Shown here one piece after another: positions 8,326 to 18,138 of a DNA stretch of 64,000 bases (within the stretch, counting starts at the first letter, position 1; every line of letters starts with the position of its first letter). Position numbers and translations under genes: made by a program. Under the pieces are notes generated by a model that was not told the origin of the DNA, made no database searches, and was given only the letters and a program-made list of their open reading frames with translations. Source of the DNA: JALYXI01 sp963795835. Lineage in GTDB: Bacteria > Acidobacteriota > Terriglobia > Bryobacterales > Bryobacteraceae. The stretch spans positions 62,001-126,000 of the forward strand of contig CAWCJC010000008.1 of the NCBI GenBank assembly GCA_963795835.1. The letters run 5' to 3'.

Positions 8326-9177
8326 ATGGCACCTATTGCGATCGGCGCAACTTACGAAGGCCGCGATCCAGCGCTTCTGGAGCGCATCCTTCCCTTGGTC
8401 GACTATCTGGAAGTTACGCTTGAAACCATCGCCGAAGTTCGCGGCGACATTATCGAGTTGAACGAAGACATCATCGCTGAACTTCAGTACGCCGCGAAAA
8501 GCGTCAAAATCCTGGTACACGGCGTTGGACTCTCTATCGGCTCGCATGAAGGTTACTCAACCACTTATCTGCGGCTCCTGGATAAGTTCCTGGAGCATAT
8601 CGATGTCGCTTGGCATAGTGAGCACCTCGCTTACACAAAAGTAGACGGCGAACATCTCGGTATCATGCTCGCAATGCCGAAGACGGAAGAGGCGCTCGAT
8701 ATGATCGCCGGACGCGTTCAGGAACTGCAACGCCGCTATGACATGCCATTCCTTCTTGAGAATGTGGTCCATGTGATTCCGGATTGTCCAGGCGATTACT
8801 CGGAAGCGGGTTTCCTCAATCAACTTGCCCAAAGGACAGGCTGCGGGCTGATCCTGGATGTCTATAACCTTGAATGCGACGCCCATAACCATAAATTCGA
8901 TATCGGAACCTTTCTGGACGAACTGGAAATGGCGCACGTACGCGAACTGCACCTTGCCCGAGGCGTGGAGCATGACGGATTTCTGCTGGATGTGCATTCG
9001 CAACTAACTTGCCGCTCCACGGTCGATTTAGCGCGCGACGCCCTTAAGCGGGCGAACGGCTGCGCACAAGTCGCAATTTACGAGTTCATGCCGGAGGCCG
9101 TGCCCGGCTTAGGATACGACGCAATCGCGAAAGAATTGCAGTACTTGCGATCCGCGCTCCAGGTTACCGCCCAATGA
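8326..9177 (+). CDS. DUF692 / MNIO-family multinuclear non-haem iron oxidase
   Basis: 283 aa, full length for the family, a TIM barrel related to xylose isomerase and endonuclease IV. Candidate iron ligands are conserved: H65 (VHGVGLS), H97/H100 (HSEH), E145-N146 (LLENV), D178 (LDVYNL), H209 (HLARG), H224 and E253 (YEFMPE). Family members (MbnB, TglH, BufB) oxidise Cys, Asn or Asp residues of ribosomal peptides using O2, normally with a small partner protein. Here the likely substrate is the 79-aa peptide just upstream. The stop overlaps the partner gene start (ATGA), which argues for a 1:1 complex. The chemistry is not predictable from sequence. Confidence 0.9.
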   Translation: MAPIAIGATYEGRDPALLERILPLVDYLEVTLETIAEVRGDIIELNEDIIAELQYAAKSVKILVHGVGLSIGSHEGYSTTYLRLLDKFLEHIDVAWHSEHLAYTKVDGEHLGIMLAMPKTEEALDMIAGRVQELQRRYDMPFLLENVVHVIPDCPGDYSEAGFLNQLAQRTGCGLILDVYNLECDAHNHKFDIGTFLDELEMAHVRELHLARGVEHDGFLLDVHSQLTCRSTVDLARDALKRANGCAQVAIYEFMPEAVPGLGYDAIAKELQYLRSALQVTAQ

Positions 9178-9701
9178 CTCTCGCCGCGCATCAACGCAAG
9201 TTACTCGGACTCTTCCGCTCAACTTACAACGTTTGCCCCGAGGATGGGGCCTACCTGAATCGTGTAGCTGCTTCGAAAGATCTGGAGGAGGGTCGCCGTA
9301 ACATCTTCTTATGGCGCCTCTGGGTGCTGGAGCGAACCTGCGCTCTCACGTTCCGGTTGCTCCGGCAGCGCGGATTGTTGCAACACGCCGTGAACCGGTT
9401 TATCTCGGGACAGAATATCTCGCCCTTTCGTGAGACACAGGCTCCGGCATTCCTCGAATCGGTTGCTCAGGACGAAGATGCCCTGGCGTCCGCGGTCGCA
9501 AGCTTTGAACTTGCATTGAATAAGGTTCGCGACGGAGATCGCGGAGCTTATTCCATCCCGTGGCCCGTAGAACCTCTTCCTGTTTTGCACGCTTTAGCGC
9601 AAGACCGGGAACTTCCTCGCAATCTTCAGTGGGGCAGCTTTGAAGTCTTGGTCTCATGCGATTTGCCAGGGCAGGTGAGCGTGTCAGGATCGGCGCCGTA
9701 G
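9174..9701 (+). CDS. Partner protein of the MNIO enzyme (BufC/HvfC-like)
   Basis: 175 aa, translationally coupled to the MNIO gene by an ATGA overlap. The layout resembles the partner proteins of other MNIO systems (DUF2063-type N-terminal helical domain): an opening AHQRKLLGLFRSTYNV helix, a central Arg/Leu-rich helical part, and a helix FLESVAQDEDALASAVASFE like the conserved C-terminal helix of that domain. A small beta part (SFEVLVSCDLPGQ) ends the protein. In characterised systems such partners recognise the leader peptide and help place it in the enzyme. Similarity is weak by eye, so the family name is tentative but the operon position is convincing. Confidence 0.65.
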   Translation: MTLAAHQRKLLGLFRSTYNVCPEDGAYLNRVAASKDLEEGRRNIFLWRLWVLERTCALTFRLLRQRGLLQHAVNRFISGQNISPFRETQAPAFLESVAQDEDALASAVASFELALNKVRDGDRGAYSIPWPVEPLPVLHALAQDRELPRNLQWGSFEVLVSCDLPGQVSVSGSAP

Positions 9702-9714
9702 GCGAGCGCGAGAC

Positions 9715-10242
9715 TTAATAGAACAAGTACTTCCGCCACTGTTCATCGCTCTTCCCCAACAACCGCATTAAGTGCCGGCTTGTGTGCAGACTGAAAGGTC
9801 TGGGCGGCCTGCTCAACTTCATCCCGGCCTCTTCCGGCGTCCGGCAGCCTTTCCGGTTATTGCACTGATGGCAGCACGCCACCAGATTCTCCCAGGCCGT
9901 CTCTCCGGCGCGTGATCTCGGAATCACGTGGTCGAGCGTCATCTCCGCCGAAGGCAGCGTTTTATGACAGTACTGGCAGGTGTAGCGGTCGCGCATCAAG
10001 ATGTTCTTGCGGCTCAGCGCGCGCGTTTGGTGAGGGATGCGCCGATACTCCAGCAGCCGGATTACCGAAGGCACCCGCAACGCCCGCCGCGACGAGTGCA
10101 CCGAGTGAGGACTGATCTCTTCCGCTGACGCGACGCCTTTCAATACCAACACCAAAGCCCTCCTCGCCGCGCACACGTTGATCGGCTCATAGCTCGCATT
10201 CAAAACCAAAACTGGCTTCTGCAATCTGCTGGTGCTAACCAT
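9715..10242 (-). CDS. HNH endonuclease family protein
   Basis: 175 aa with an HNH/beta-beta-alpha-metal fold in the C-terminal half: the zinc pair CQYC, then TLDHVIPRSRAG (the H of HNH), ENLVACC, HQCNN and RKG. The N-terminal half (VLVLNASYEPINVCAARRAL) is the conserved lead-in of the widespread housekeeping HNH family found in most bacteria. The biological role of this family is not settled, although nuclease activity on DNA is expected. It overlaps the end of comF by 8 bases and is the last gene of the treZ-to-HNH minus-strand run. Confidence 0.9.
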   Translation of the reverse strand: MVSTSRLQKPVLVLNASYEPINVCAARRALVLVLKGVASAEEISPHSVHSSRRALRVPSVIRLLEYRRIPHQTRALSRKNILMRDRYTCQYCHKTLPSAEMTLDHVIPRSRAGETAWENLVACCHQCNNRKGCRTPEEAGMKLSRPPRPFSLHTSRHLMRLLGKSDEQWRKYLFY

Positions 10243-10912
10243 TCTGTTCGTCGCTCCTTGGGAAATTTCTGGCAGAAGGCGCTGCCAGCCGGCGGTCCAC
10301 TCGGGCCAGGGTTAAAAGCGTTACGCTCGTCGCTCCCGCCCTTTTCAAAGCAAGGGCACAGGCGCGCGCGGTCGAACCCGTCGTCATTACGTCGTCCACT
10401 AACAATACGCGCAGACCTGCAACGGAACGGGATGCCGTAAAGGCCCGTTCCACATTCGCGCGGCGATCCTGATTCGAAAGAGAGGCTTGATGAATATGAC
10501 TATACTTGCGGCGCAAAGCGTTTCGAAGCTTCCATCCGCGGCGCCGCGCGACATGCCGCGCCAGCACTTCCGCTTGATTAAAACCGCGCTTCCAATACTT
10601 GCGCCAGTCGAGCGGCACCGGCACGACCAGATCGAAGCTGACATCGGTCGGCAGCGCACGGGGCAGATGTCCCGCCAGCGTCTTTCCGATCGGCTTCATG
10701 CTCTGGTATTTGAAAAGGTGAATCAACTCGCGAAGCGCGCCGTCGTACTCGCCGAAACAGTAAGCTCGGTCGAACCCTCGCAGGCCGAGCCGGCAAAGTC
10801 CGCAACGTCCTTCTTCATCGAGCGGAAATTGATTACGAAACGGAGTGCCGCAACTCGCGCAAAAGTAATCGGCCGAAAAAGGCTGGGAGGAGTGAAGACA
10901 CCCGGAGCACAC
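10235..10912 (-). CDS. comF: ComF family phosphoribosyltransferase-like protein (true start upstream)
   Basis: The phosphoribosyltransferase body is clear: VLLVDDVMTTGSTA is the PRPP-binding loop, and AEVLARHVAR with KYSHIHQASL are typical ComF. ComF proteins act in natural DNA uptake or related DNA metabolism. The GTG at 10912 gives 225 aa but cuts off part of the N-terminal zinc finger. The same frame continues open upstream with SLIYPDDCRICNSPLTGW, exactly the missing finger, back to at least 11032. I see no ATG, GTG or TTG in frame there; an ATT at 11032 or a frameshift from ATG at 11075 (GGAGGT next to it) are the options. The gene therefore starts between about 11032 and 11075. Confidence 0.85.
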   Translation of the reverse strand: MCSGCLHSSQPFSADYFCASCGTPFRNQFPLDEEGRCGLCRLGLRGFDRAYCFGEYDGALRELIHLFKYQSMKPIGKTLAGHLPRALPTDVSFDLVVPVPLDWRKYWKRGFNQAEVLARHVARRRGWKLRNALRRKYSHIHQASLSNQDRRANVERAFTASRSVAGLRVLLVDDVMTTGSTARACALALKRAGATSVTLLTLARVDRRLAAPSARNFPRSDEQNG

Positions 10913-11100
10913 GGGAACACGCGTCCATCCGGTTAAGGGAGAGTTACAAATCCGGCAATCGTCGGGATAAATGAGGGAAAAAAGGCCGTGAGGGAGCTTT
11001 GTGCGAAACGCACGGAGTAAGGAGAGAACAATGCCTGGCCGCGTGGCCGTAAGGCTACTCGAGAAAGCGCACCTCCATAAACAAGAGTGTAGACGAAGAA

Positions 11101-11788
11101 CTAAATGGCCGCAATGCCCGTCTTGCCGACCACGTAAATCAGCCAGAGAACCACCACCACCGTGAGGCAGGATCCATAGGCGCGCTGGCTAACGCGCGAT
11201 AAGGCGTAAGCCAGAAACGCAATCAGGCCGAAGCTGAGCAGGTCGATCGAGGAAGCAAATGCATATACCGCCTTGTTGGTGGTGGCCGGATCCAGGAAAG
11301 CACCCGCATTCGTGGCGATCAGATTACGGACATTCAGGTCTTCTCGATTCGGACTGATCTGCACGATCAGAGCAGTCATCAGAAGTGTCAAGAGGGAATA
11401 GGGAAACCAGGCATAGCAGGTAGCGCCCAGCACTTGCGGGAACCGCAGCTTCGAACCGGTCAGCGAAAGTCCCGCCTAGAAACAGGCCCGCGATCATCAC
11501 CAGAATCAAAGGCGTGGCAATCAACGGCGCGCCGTAAGCCATGCCTTTTGCGAAAGGGCTGTTGGCCGCGCGCGCAATACCCTCCGGCCCCAGTTGCTCC
11601 GCTTGTCTTGGATTGCTCTCAATTTGTTTGCGGACCAGCGTCTCCATCCCGATACCCTGCACAACCACATAACTTGCCAGCACCGCGCATACGATGATGG
11701 CAAGCAACGCCGGAAGCCAGGTGCCCCGTTCGCGAACCCGGTCGAAAACTTGCGCCGGTGAATAAAACACTTCCAGTAATCCGAGCAT
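11101..11788 (-). CDS. Yip1-family membrane protein, frameshifted
   Basis: Two overlapping frames make one Yip1-domain protein of about 229 aa. The first (from ATG 11788) gives a helix (LPALLAIIVCAVLASYVVV), a polar loop and the second helix (LIATPLILVMIAGLFL). The second gives GSKLRFPQVLGATCYAW, the conserved Yip1 motif, and three more helices. Removing one G from the run at 11471-11473 joins them as GLFLGGLSLTGSKLRF. The function of bacterial Yip1 proteins is unknown; they are small inner-membrane proteins. It sits 23 bases after the debranching enzyme gene in the same direction. Confidence 0.8.
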
Positions 11789-11811
11789 TTAGCCGATTAC
11801 TGTACACCAAA

Positions 11812-13855
11812 TCACTTCGGCGATGTAAGCGCCCAGCACCGCAATACTTCGGCAACACTCCAGGCCTGCGCAATGCAAGCTCGTGGCGTGTGCGGCTCTT
11901 CCGCATCGAAAACTTCGCTGATCGATCCGACACACGCGTCGTCCAGATGGCTGAAGAAGCCTTGCAGCAATTGCTTGCCTTCGTCGTACTTGCCCGGATT
12001 TAGCTTGAGCCAGGCATCCATGTACGGCCCAATCAACCAGCCCCAAACAGTGCCCTGATGGTACGCGGCATCGCGGGAACGCAGATCGCCATCGTAGCGC
12101 GCCTTATAGTCTTTGTCGTCAGGCGAAAGCGATCGCAAACCTACTGGCGTAAGCAACTTTCGCGTCACCGTGTCCATCACGGGCTCCCATCGTTCACGGT
12201 CCAGAATCGGATTTGGGAGTGAGATGGCGAAGACTTGATTTGGACGGCATGCGGGATCGTTCCCGCCGCCCTCCTGATCCACTACATCGAAGAGGCAGCC
12301 CGTCTGCTCATTCCAGAAACGTTTGTTGAAACTCTCGCGCGCCAAACGGGCATGTTCTTCGAAGTTCCTGGCCGATTCCGCGCCCGAAAACTTCGTCATC
12401 CAGCCCGCCAGAAGAGTCAACGCGTTGTACCAAAGCGCGTTGATCTCCACAGCCTTGCCCCGCCGCGGGGTCACCACCCAATCGTCCACCTTCGCATCCA
12501 TCCAGGTGAGTTGGTAGCCCTCTTGCCCCTGCGTCAAGCAGCCCATCGGCCGGGTCTACATGAATGCCGAAACGTGTGCCTTCAATATGCTTGTTGGCAA
12601 TCTCCAATAGCTTGGGAAGAATGAGGCGAAGAGTGGTCTCGTCGCCCGTATATTCGGTGTAGCGGGCAACCGCGTGAAAGAACCACAGGCTTGCATCGGC
12701 GGTGTGATACAGCCCGTTCTTCTCGCCTTCCGGGAACATGTTGGGAATCAGGCCGTCTTTCACGTAATGCGCGAAGGTACGCAGAATCCAGGCAGCCTGG
12801 TTGTAGCGGCCCGTCGTGAGCGTCAGGCCTTCCAGGCTGATCATGGTATCCCGGCCCCAATCCGTAAACCAGTGGTAACCGGCGATCACGGAGCGGACTT
12901 CGTCGCCTGAGGCATGGGCGCGCGCGACATCCTCGATCCGTCCGGCCGGAGTCATGATGAATTGATCAGCGGCGAAGACGAGTTCGCCCGGAGCGCCGGT
13001 TCGCACTTCGGGATGCGCCTCGCCGATCATCGCGCGGCGGCGAACCAGTTCCCGCTCGTGCGCCTCCTCCACCGGAAGCGCAAACACCGTTTCCCATGCT
13101 TCCGTGGAGGCGATGAACGTTACCGATTCCCCCTTGTGCAGATCGGCCCGGAAATAGCCCGGGCTCCACAGCGCGCCTTCCGATTCATAACCCCGGCGCT
13201 GCTCCGTTCGGAACAGGACGTGAGGAATTTTCTTGCGATCGAACGTAAACGACGCCACCGGATCGCAATGCATCTTCAGCGGCGGCAGAGCCATGCCGGA
13301 CCCGCAAATTTCATATCCCTCATCAACCACCGTGAGCCGAAAATTATCGGAGATGGGTTCGCTGACATACGCGTCATGCGAACGGAAGTGAACCGCCGGA
13401 CGCAACCCGAGCCGGACAGCGCCTTCGCCGGCGATCAACTCGTACTTCACATGGACCGTGTTCTGGCGGTGCGGGAGCAGTATGCGCTTTTCGATCGTAA
13501 AAGCGTCAAACGTGTAGGTCCACACAGGCAGGCCCGCTTCCAGGCGGAACTCCTGGGCGGACAAGGTGCTCTCCACCTGTACGCCGGTGATCTCGCGAGG
13601 CCCGTTGAAATAAACCTTCCCGTTCGGTAGCCGAATGCGTTCGGAAAGCGCGTTCAACATCATCATGCGGCCGAGCGGATTCGGCAGCGCGGCAATCAGC
13701 AGGCCGTGATACCGCCGTGTCAGCGGACCCACAACGGTTCCGCTGGCATACCCCCCTAACCCGTTGGTCACCAACCACTCCTGCGTCAGGTGCGGGTCCG
13801 TATCGGAATCGCGCAACGCGCGGCCGGGCAGAACGCGCTTCAGTTCTGTCATCAT
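11812..13855 (-). CDS. Glycogen debranching enzyme (amylo-alpha-1,6-glucosidase type), frameshifted
   Basis: About 681 aa when joined. The N-terminal domain (EWLVTNGLGGYASGTV, RRYHGLLIAALPNPLGR) and the catalytic (alpha/alpha)6 domain (FTDWGRDTMISLEGL, TADASLWFFHAVARY) match archaeal/bacterial debranching enzymes that remove alpha-1,6 branches of glycogen. The C-terminal half (LTWMDAKVDDWVVTPR, VEINALWYNAL, HQGTVWGWLIGPY) is in the next frame. Dropping one T of the pair at 12536-12537 gives the expected DPADGLLTQGQEGYQLTW. The start is ATG 13855, overlapping the treZ stop (ATGA), so both are translated together. With TreZ it points to glycogen or maltodextrin turnover. Confidence 0.92.
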
Positions 13856-15741
13856 GCTTTCACCTCCGGTGCGGCTTGTGAGGTCAGCACCACCGCCGCG
13901 TAACCGGGAAACCTCCAGTTGTCTTCCGTATCCGGCGGAAATGTTCCATAACCGTGATATTTGGGATCTTCGCTGGACCAGAGGATGCGCCACAGCGAAT
14001 CAGCCGGAGGCGCCAGCAGCGGTTCAGGCGCGGGGTCAAGCCGCAGATCGCGGCCGAAATTGATCATCAGAATTCGGTCGCCATGCTCTTCGCCGAAATA
14101 TCGAAGGATGAAACATTCGTCTCCGAGCACGGCGCCATCAATGCCGCGCTTTTTCTGCATCCGAAACACCGGATCTTCACGGCGAAGCTGCAGCAAGTCT
14201 TTATGCATCGAGTAATAAGCTTGGTTCTTCTGGCGTTCGGAAAAATCCAGCTTGCACGCCTCGAAGGTCGACGGATTGCCCGGATCCGGAATCACGGTCT
14301 GCACCTCTGGGAGTGCCAGGCTGCGGAACTGGCTCAAAAATTTCCCCCGGCCTTCCCGAACCTTCTTCGAAAGCTCCGCCTTGTGATCGCAGAAAAAGAG
14401 AAACGGCGTGGACGCTGCGAATTCCTGGCCTTGAAACAGCATGGGCGTCCCGGGCGAAAGCAGCAGCAGCGCCGTCATGGCCTTGTACTTCCCCACCGCG
14501 CCCAAACGGTCGGCGCGCTCGCCGCGCAGCGTGTTTGCCACTTGATCGTGATTCTGAATAAAAGTCACGAATGCCGCGGGACTCTCGTTGAGCGACGACG
14601 TGCCACGCCGGGCAGTCTGCCATTTGTACCACTGGCCCTGATAAAGATACCCATACTTCGCCGCGGAGATGAACTCCTGCGGCTTGCCCAAATAATCGCT
14701 GTAGTACGCTTCGTTGCGACCGGTTAGAACGACCACCGAGGAGTGATGGAAGTCATCATTCCAGAGCCCATCCATGCCGTAGCCTCCGTCCTTCACAGGG
14801 CGGATGAGCCGGGCCTCCTGCGGTTCGTTTTCGGCAATCACGATCGTGGCACGGCCGTGGGCGCTTCTGCGCACGCACTCCGTGATTTCCTGCAGAATGT
14901 GGACCGGTCCGTCGTCGCAAATTTGCTGCGTGGCATCCAGGCGCAACCCATCCATGTGAAACTCTTCCATCCAGTACTTCACGTTCGCCAGAAAGAACTC
15001 GCGTACCGGCGCGTTGTTCGGCCCATCGAAGTTGATTGCCTCGCCCCAATCGTTCGAATATTTTTTGGTGAAGTAATCGTCCGAATACATCGCCAGATAG
15101 TTCCCGTCGGGGCCGAAGTGGTTATAGACCACATCGAGAATCACAGCCGATGCCAACGGAGTGCGCCCTGTCGACAAACTTGCGTACGTCATCCGGCTCT
15201 CCGTACAGCCACGTGGGCGCAAAAAGATCCACGCCGTCGTAGCCCCAGCCAAACCGCCCGGGAAAATCGGCCAAAGGCATCAGTTCAATCACCGTGATGC
15301 CGGTGGAGGCAAGCTCTTCGAGCTGCTCTTCCGCCGCGCGCCAGTTGCCTTCGCGCGTGAAAGTACCGATGTGCATCTCATAAAGCACCTGGCCCTCGAT
15401 GCCGGCGCCTTTCCAATCCCCGTCGGACCAAGCGAACGCGTCCGGGATCCACCACGCGGGACGGACCGCTGGGGCCATCAGGCTGAAAGCGCGCGGCCGG
15501 GTCCGGAAAGCGGCCGTTCTCCTGATCTAATTCAAACCGGTATACCGTCCCGGCAGCGGCACCGGCCACCGTACCCGAAAAATAGCCGCCCAGCTTCAGC
15601 GACCAGCTCCTGGGTAAGCGGAGCGCCGGGTCCGGCTTCTAGAACCACGCGCACTACTTTTCGTTTCGGGGCCCAGACCCGGAAATTCACACCGCCGGCA
15701 GGGTCGATCTCCGCTCCAATGGGGAGCTTCCGTTGCTTCAT
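13852..15741 (-). CDS. treZ: Malto-oligosyltrehalose trehalohydrolase, three frameshifts
   Basis: About 630 aa when joined, near the family's 600. It releases trehalose from maltooligosyl-trehalose. Order: N-terminal CBM48-like domain (IGAEIDPAGGVNFRVWAPK), GQVLYEMHIGTFT, GWGYDGVDLFAP, then the GH13 catalytic core with DVVYNHFGPDGN, HMDGLRLDA (nucleophile Asp), IVIAENE (acid/base Glu) and IQNHDQ, and a C-terminal beta domain. The frame breaks at about 15589-15591 (GGG), 15444-15446 (CCC) and near 15149; removing one base at each gives GGYFSGTV, VVDPDAFAW and SVGMAVILDVVYNH. Three breaks in a conserved enzyme look like sequence errors. The partner TreY is not in the window. Confidence 0.93.
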
Positions 15742-15911
15742 CTCTCTTAAAACAGTGACACAAACCCAGCATTTATGAGAGTAACCACGGCCCAAAGCGC
15801 AGGCACACTGCGAGGCATCTCACAAATAGCAAGGCAGCTACTTCGGAATGCCTGAGACGAGGAATGAACAAGGAAGCCGGACCCGACTTGTTACACTCGG
15901 TTTGAAGGGCA

Positions 15912-16979
15912 ATGACGGACACCGAAGAGGACCAGATACGAACCGTCACCATCAACAAGTGGGCCTCTTCCCGCGTGACCGCTGTCCTGTCCGTCGCTCT
16001 TCTTATCGCGCTCATTCTGGTCTTTCTCCTTACCGGAAGTGGGGGCGAAATCTTTCACCGGAGCGTCTCCGTCCGAACCTACTTCGACGATGGAACCGGT
16101 CTGGTCCGCACCGCGGATGTGGTGCTCGACGGCATCAAAGTGGGTGAGGTGAAGTCTGTTCGCTTGAACGACACCAACGACACCTCTCGCGCCATCGAAG
16201 TCCGGATGAATATCCGCAAAGACTTTCTCCACTCCATTCCGGACGATTCGAAAACGGAAATTACCGCCGATAATCTGGTGGGCGATAAATACATCAATAT
16301 CCAGCGGGGCAAAAGCGCGCGCAGCATTGTGGCCAATGACGAGTTGCAACGCGTCCCCCCGACTCCGAATTTCAATCCCGCCGATTTGATCGCTTCGATG
16401 CAATCGATCCTCAAACGCGCGAGCGATCTGCTGGACCAGGTGGAGAACCCGCAGACGCCTCTGGGCGCACTGGTGAAAGGCGAAGATCTCTATACCAACA
16501 TCCGGAACGATATCAAGGCCGTGCAGGACGTCATCACGGCCTATGGCAGCCCGAAGAGTCCGTTTGGGAAAGCCATCTATGGGCAGGATCTATATAACCA
16601 GATCCGGAAGCCCGTGCTCGAAATCGATAAGCAGTTGGCCGATATCGAAAACGGCCAAGGCACTTACGGGCAGATGCTGAAAGATTCGTCTCAGTATGAC
16701 AGCGCCCTGGCCAGAATCCGCGATTTTCGCGCTTCTGTAAAACAGATGCGGAATACTCCGATGCTGACCAGCGATGAGCAGTACCGAAACGGTTTGCAGA
16801 TGCTGAAGCAGTTGAACTCCGCTTTCGATGAACTGACGCGCGGCGAGGGGCAGCTTGCGCGCTTATTAGACAGCACTCAGCTTTATGAACAGTACGCAGG
16901 CACAAGCCGCGAAACAAGAGAGTTCATTCGGGATTTCCGTCTGCATCCCCAAAAATACTTGCGCCTGAAAGTTTTCTAA
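15912..16979 (+). CDS. MCE-domain (MlaD-like) inner-membrane protein
   Basis: 355 aa. A short cytoplasmic tail, one membrane helix (about 22-40) and an MCE domain (about 50-125: VSVRTYFDDGTGLVRTADV, GIKVGEVKSVRL, TADNLVGDKYINI), then a long helical periplasmic region with repeated segments containing GALVKGEDLY, GKAIYGQDLY and GTYGQMLKDSSQY. This is the architecture of the substrate-binding part of lipid transport systems between the two membranes. No ABC permease or ATPase lies next to it, so its partners are elsewhere. The 3' end overlaps the convergent GT9-like gene by 56 bases. Confidence 0.88.
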   Translation: MTDTEEDQIRTVTINKWASSRVTAVLSVALLIALILVFLLTGSGGEIFHRSVSVRTYFDDGTGLVRTADVVLDGIKVGEVKSVRLNDTNDTSRAIEVRMNIRKDFLHSIPDDSKTEITADNLVGDKYINIQRGKSARSIVANDELQRVPPTPNFNPADLIASMQSILKRASDLLDQVENPQTPLGALVKGEDLYTNIRNDIKAVQDVITAYGSPKSPFGKAIYGQDLYNQIRKPVLEIDKQLADIENGQGTYGQMLKDSSQYDSALARIRDFRASVKQMRNTPMLTSDEQYRNGLQMLKQLNSAFDELTRGEGQLARLLDSTQLYEQYAGTSRETREFIRDFRLHPQKYLRLKVF

Positions 16980-18138
16980 CGGCCTCTAAAGTCTGGCGAA
17001 GCGCTGCTTCGGGCGTCAGTTCGTTGGCATCCACGATGGCGATCGGTCCCGCGCCAGTCGGCTTCCAGCGTTCGAACATGCGCGGCGAAACCTGCCCGCG
17101 AAAAATGGCGACCAGCGGGATGCCAAGCGCGGCGGCGGCGTGCTGCCCGGCGGAATCGTAGCCGATATAGAGCTCGCTTCGGGCGATTCGGCGGGCAAAG
17201 TCGGCGAAGGCGCCGGAGAACACTTCAACTTGGCGGTGAGACGCGGAAACAGCGCGGCGCACCCGCTCTGCCTCCTCCGCACCCGCGCCCTGATCGATCA
17301 CTACTGGCCCGGAAAGCGCTCGCAGCAGGCCTGCCTCGAACTCATCGCCCAGGCGTTTTGCCGGATTTTCCCCCGTGCCGAAACTGATCGCGATCCCGGA
17401 TCTCACCGGGGCAGGGAAGCGCAAAGTGGGCGCGGCGTCAACCACCCCAAGCACTTGTTCGCACCACTTCGACGCCAGTTGCGAGAGCGCCAGCGTGCTT
17501 TCGCCACCGAAGCAGCGGCTCTCAAAGAAGAAATAACGACTATCGTCACAGACCGGCACAAGGCCCAATTGCGTGAGGCGGGAATCGGGATCGAGCACAA
17601 TACTATTCGGCCGATCGACCAGGGAGCGGAGCGCCTGACTCGCGGCCAGTCTGTCCCGCAAGGAGCCCGTGCGCGGATAGGGAGCCGCCAAAAACTCGAA
17701 ATCCGGAAATAATCCGGCGTTTTTCTCGCTGCCCGTGAAGATAATCCGCGCTTGCGGAAAGCGGCGTCTGGCCGCTTCCAGCACAACACTGGTAACGGCA
17801 ATATCGGCCCCCAGCGTAACCCGCGAAAGCACAAACACCGTCCCCGGGTCCATCTCGCAGAGGCGCGGAACGCGAATCCGCTCGTAGCGCTCCAAAAGCC
17901 GCGGAGCTTCCAGATCGGGAAACAACTCAGCCAGCACTTCGGAAAACAGCGTAGCGTAGGCATCGCACAGACGCGGTTCGAAGCGATCGGCAAGTCCCTC
18001 CACCACGATCCGAAACAGAGCGTCTGAGCAATCGTGCCGCACCAGGGCACGCGTAAGATTGAGGTCGGGCGGTTGTCCGTCAAGAACCTCGCGCACCAGG
18101 CGCTCCGCCGTCTCGTTACACGAAGTACTTGGCGACAA
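16924..18138 (-). CDS. Glycosyltransferase family 9-like protein (heptosyltransferase fold)
   Basis: 404 aa. The C-terminal domain has the ADP-heptose-transferase-like pattern IARSELYIGYDSAGQHAAAALGIPLVAIF, and the N-terminal Rossmann half has GTVFVLSRVTLGADIAVTS and ARIIFTGSEKN. This fits GT9, normally involved in adding sugars to lipopolysaccharide core, but some family residues are not obvious, so donor and acceptor are unknown. It follows mtnP with a 23-base overlap as the last gene of the five-gene minus-strand operon. The first about 70 residues are helical and unassigned. Confidence 0.7.
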   Translation of the reverse strand: MSPSTSCNETAERLVREVLDGQPPDLNLTRALVRHDCSDALFRIVVEGLADRFEPRLCDAYATLFSEVLAELFPDLEAPRLLERYERIRVPRLCEMDPGTVFVLSRVTLGADIAVTSVVLEAARRRFPQARIIFTGSEKNAGLFPDFEFLAAPYPRTGSLRDRLAASQALRSLVDRPNSIVLDPDSRLTQLGLVPVCDDSRYFFFESRCFGGESTLALSQLASKWCEQVLGVVDAAPTLRFPAPVRSGIAISFGTGENPAKRLGDEFEAGLLRALSGPVVIDQGAGAEEAERVRRAVSASHRQVEVFSGAFADFARRIARSELYIGYDSAGQHAAAALGIPLVAIFRGQVSPRMFERWKPTGAGPIAIVDANELTPEAALRQTLEAVRKLSGASIFGDADGNPE

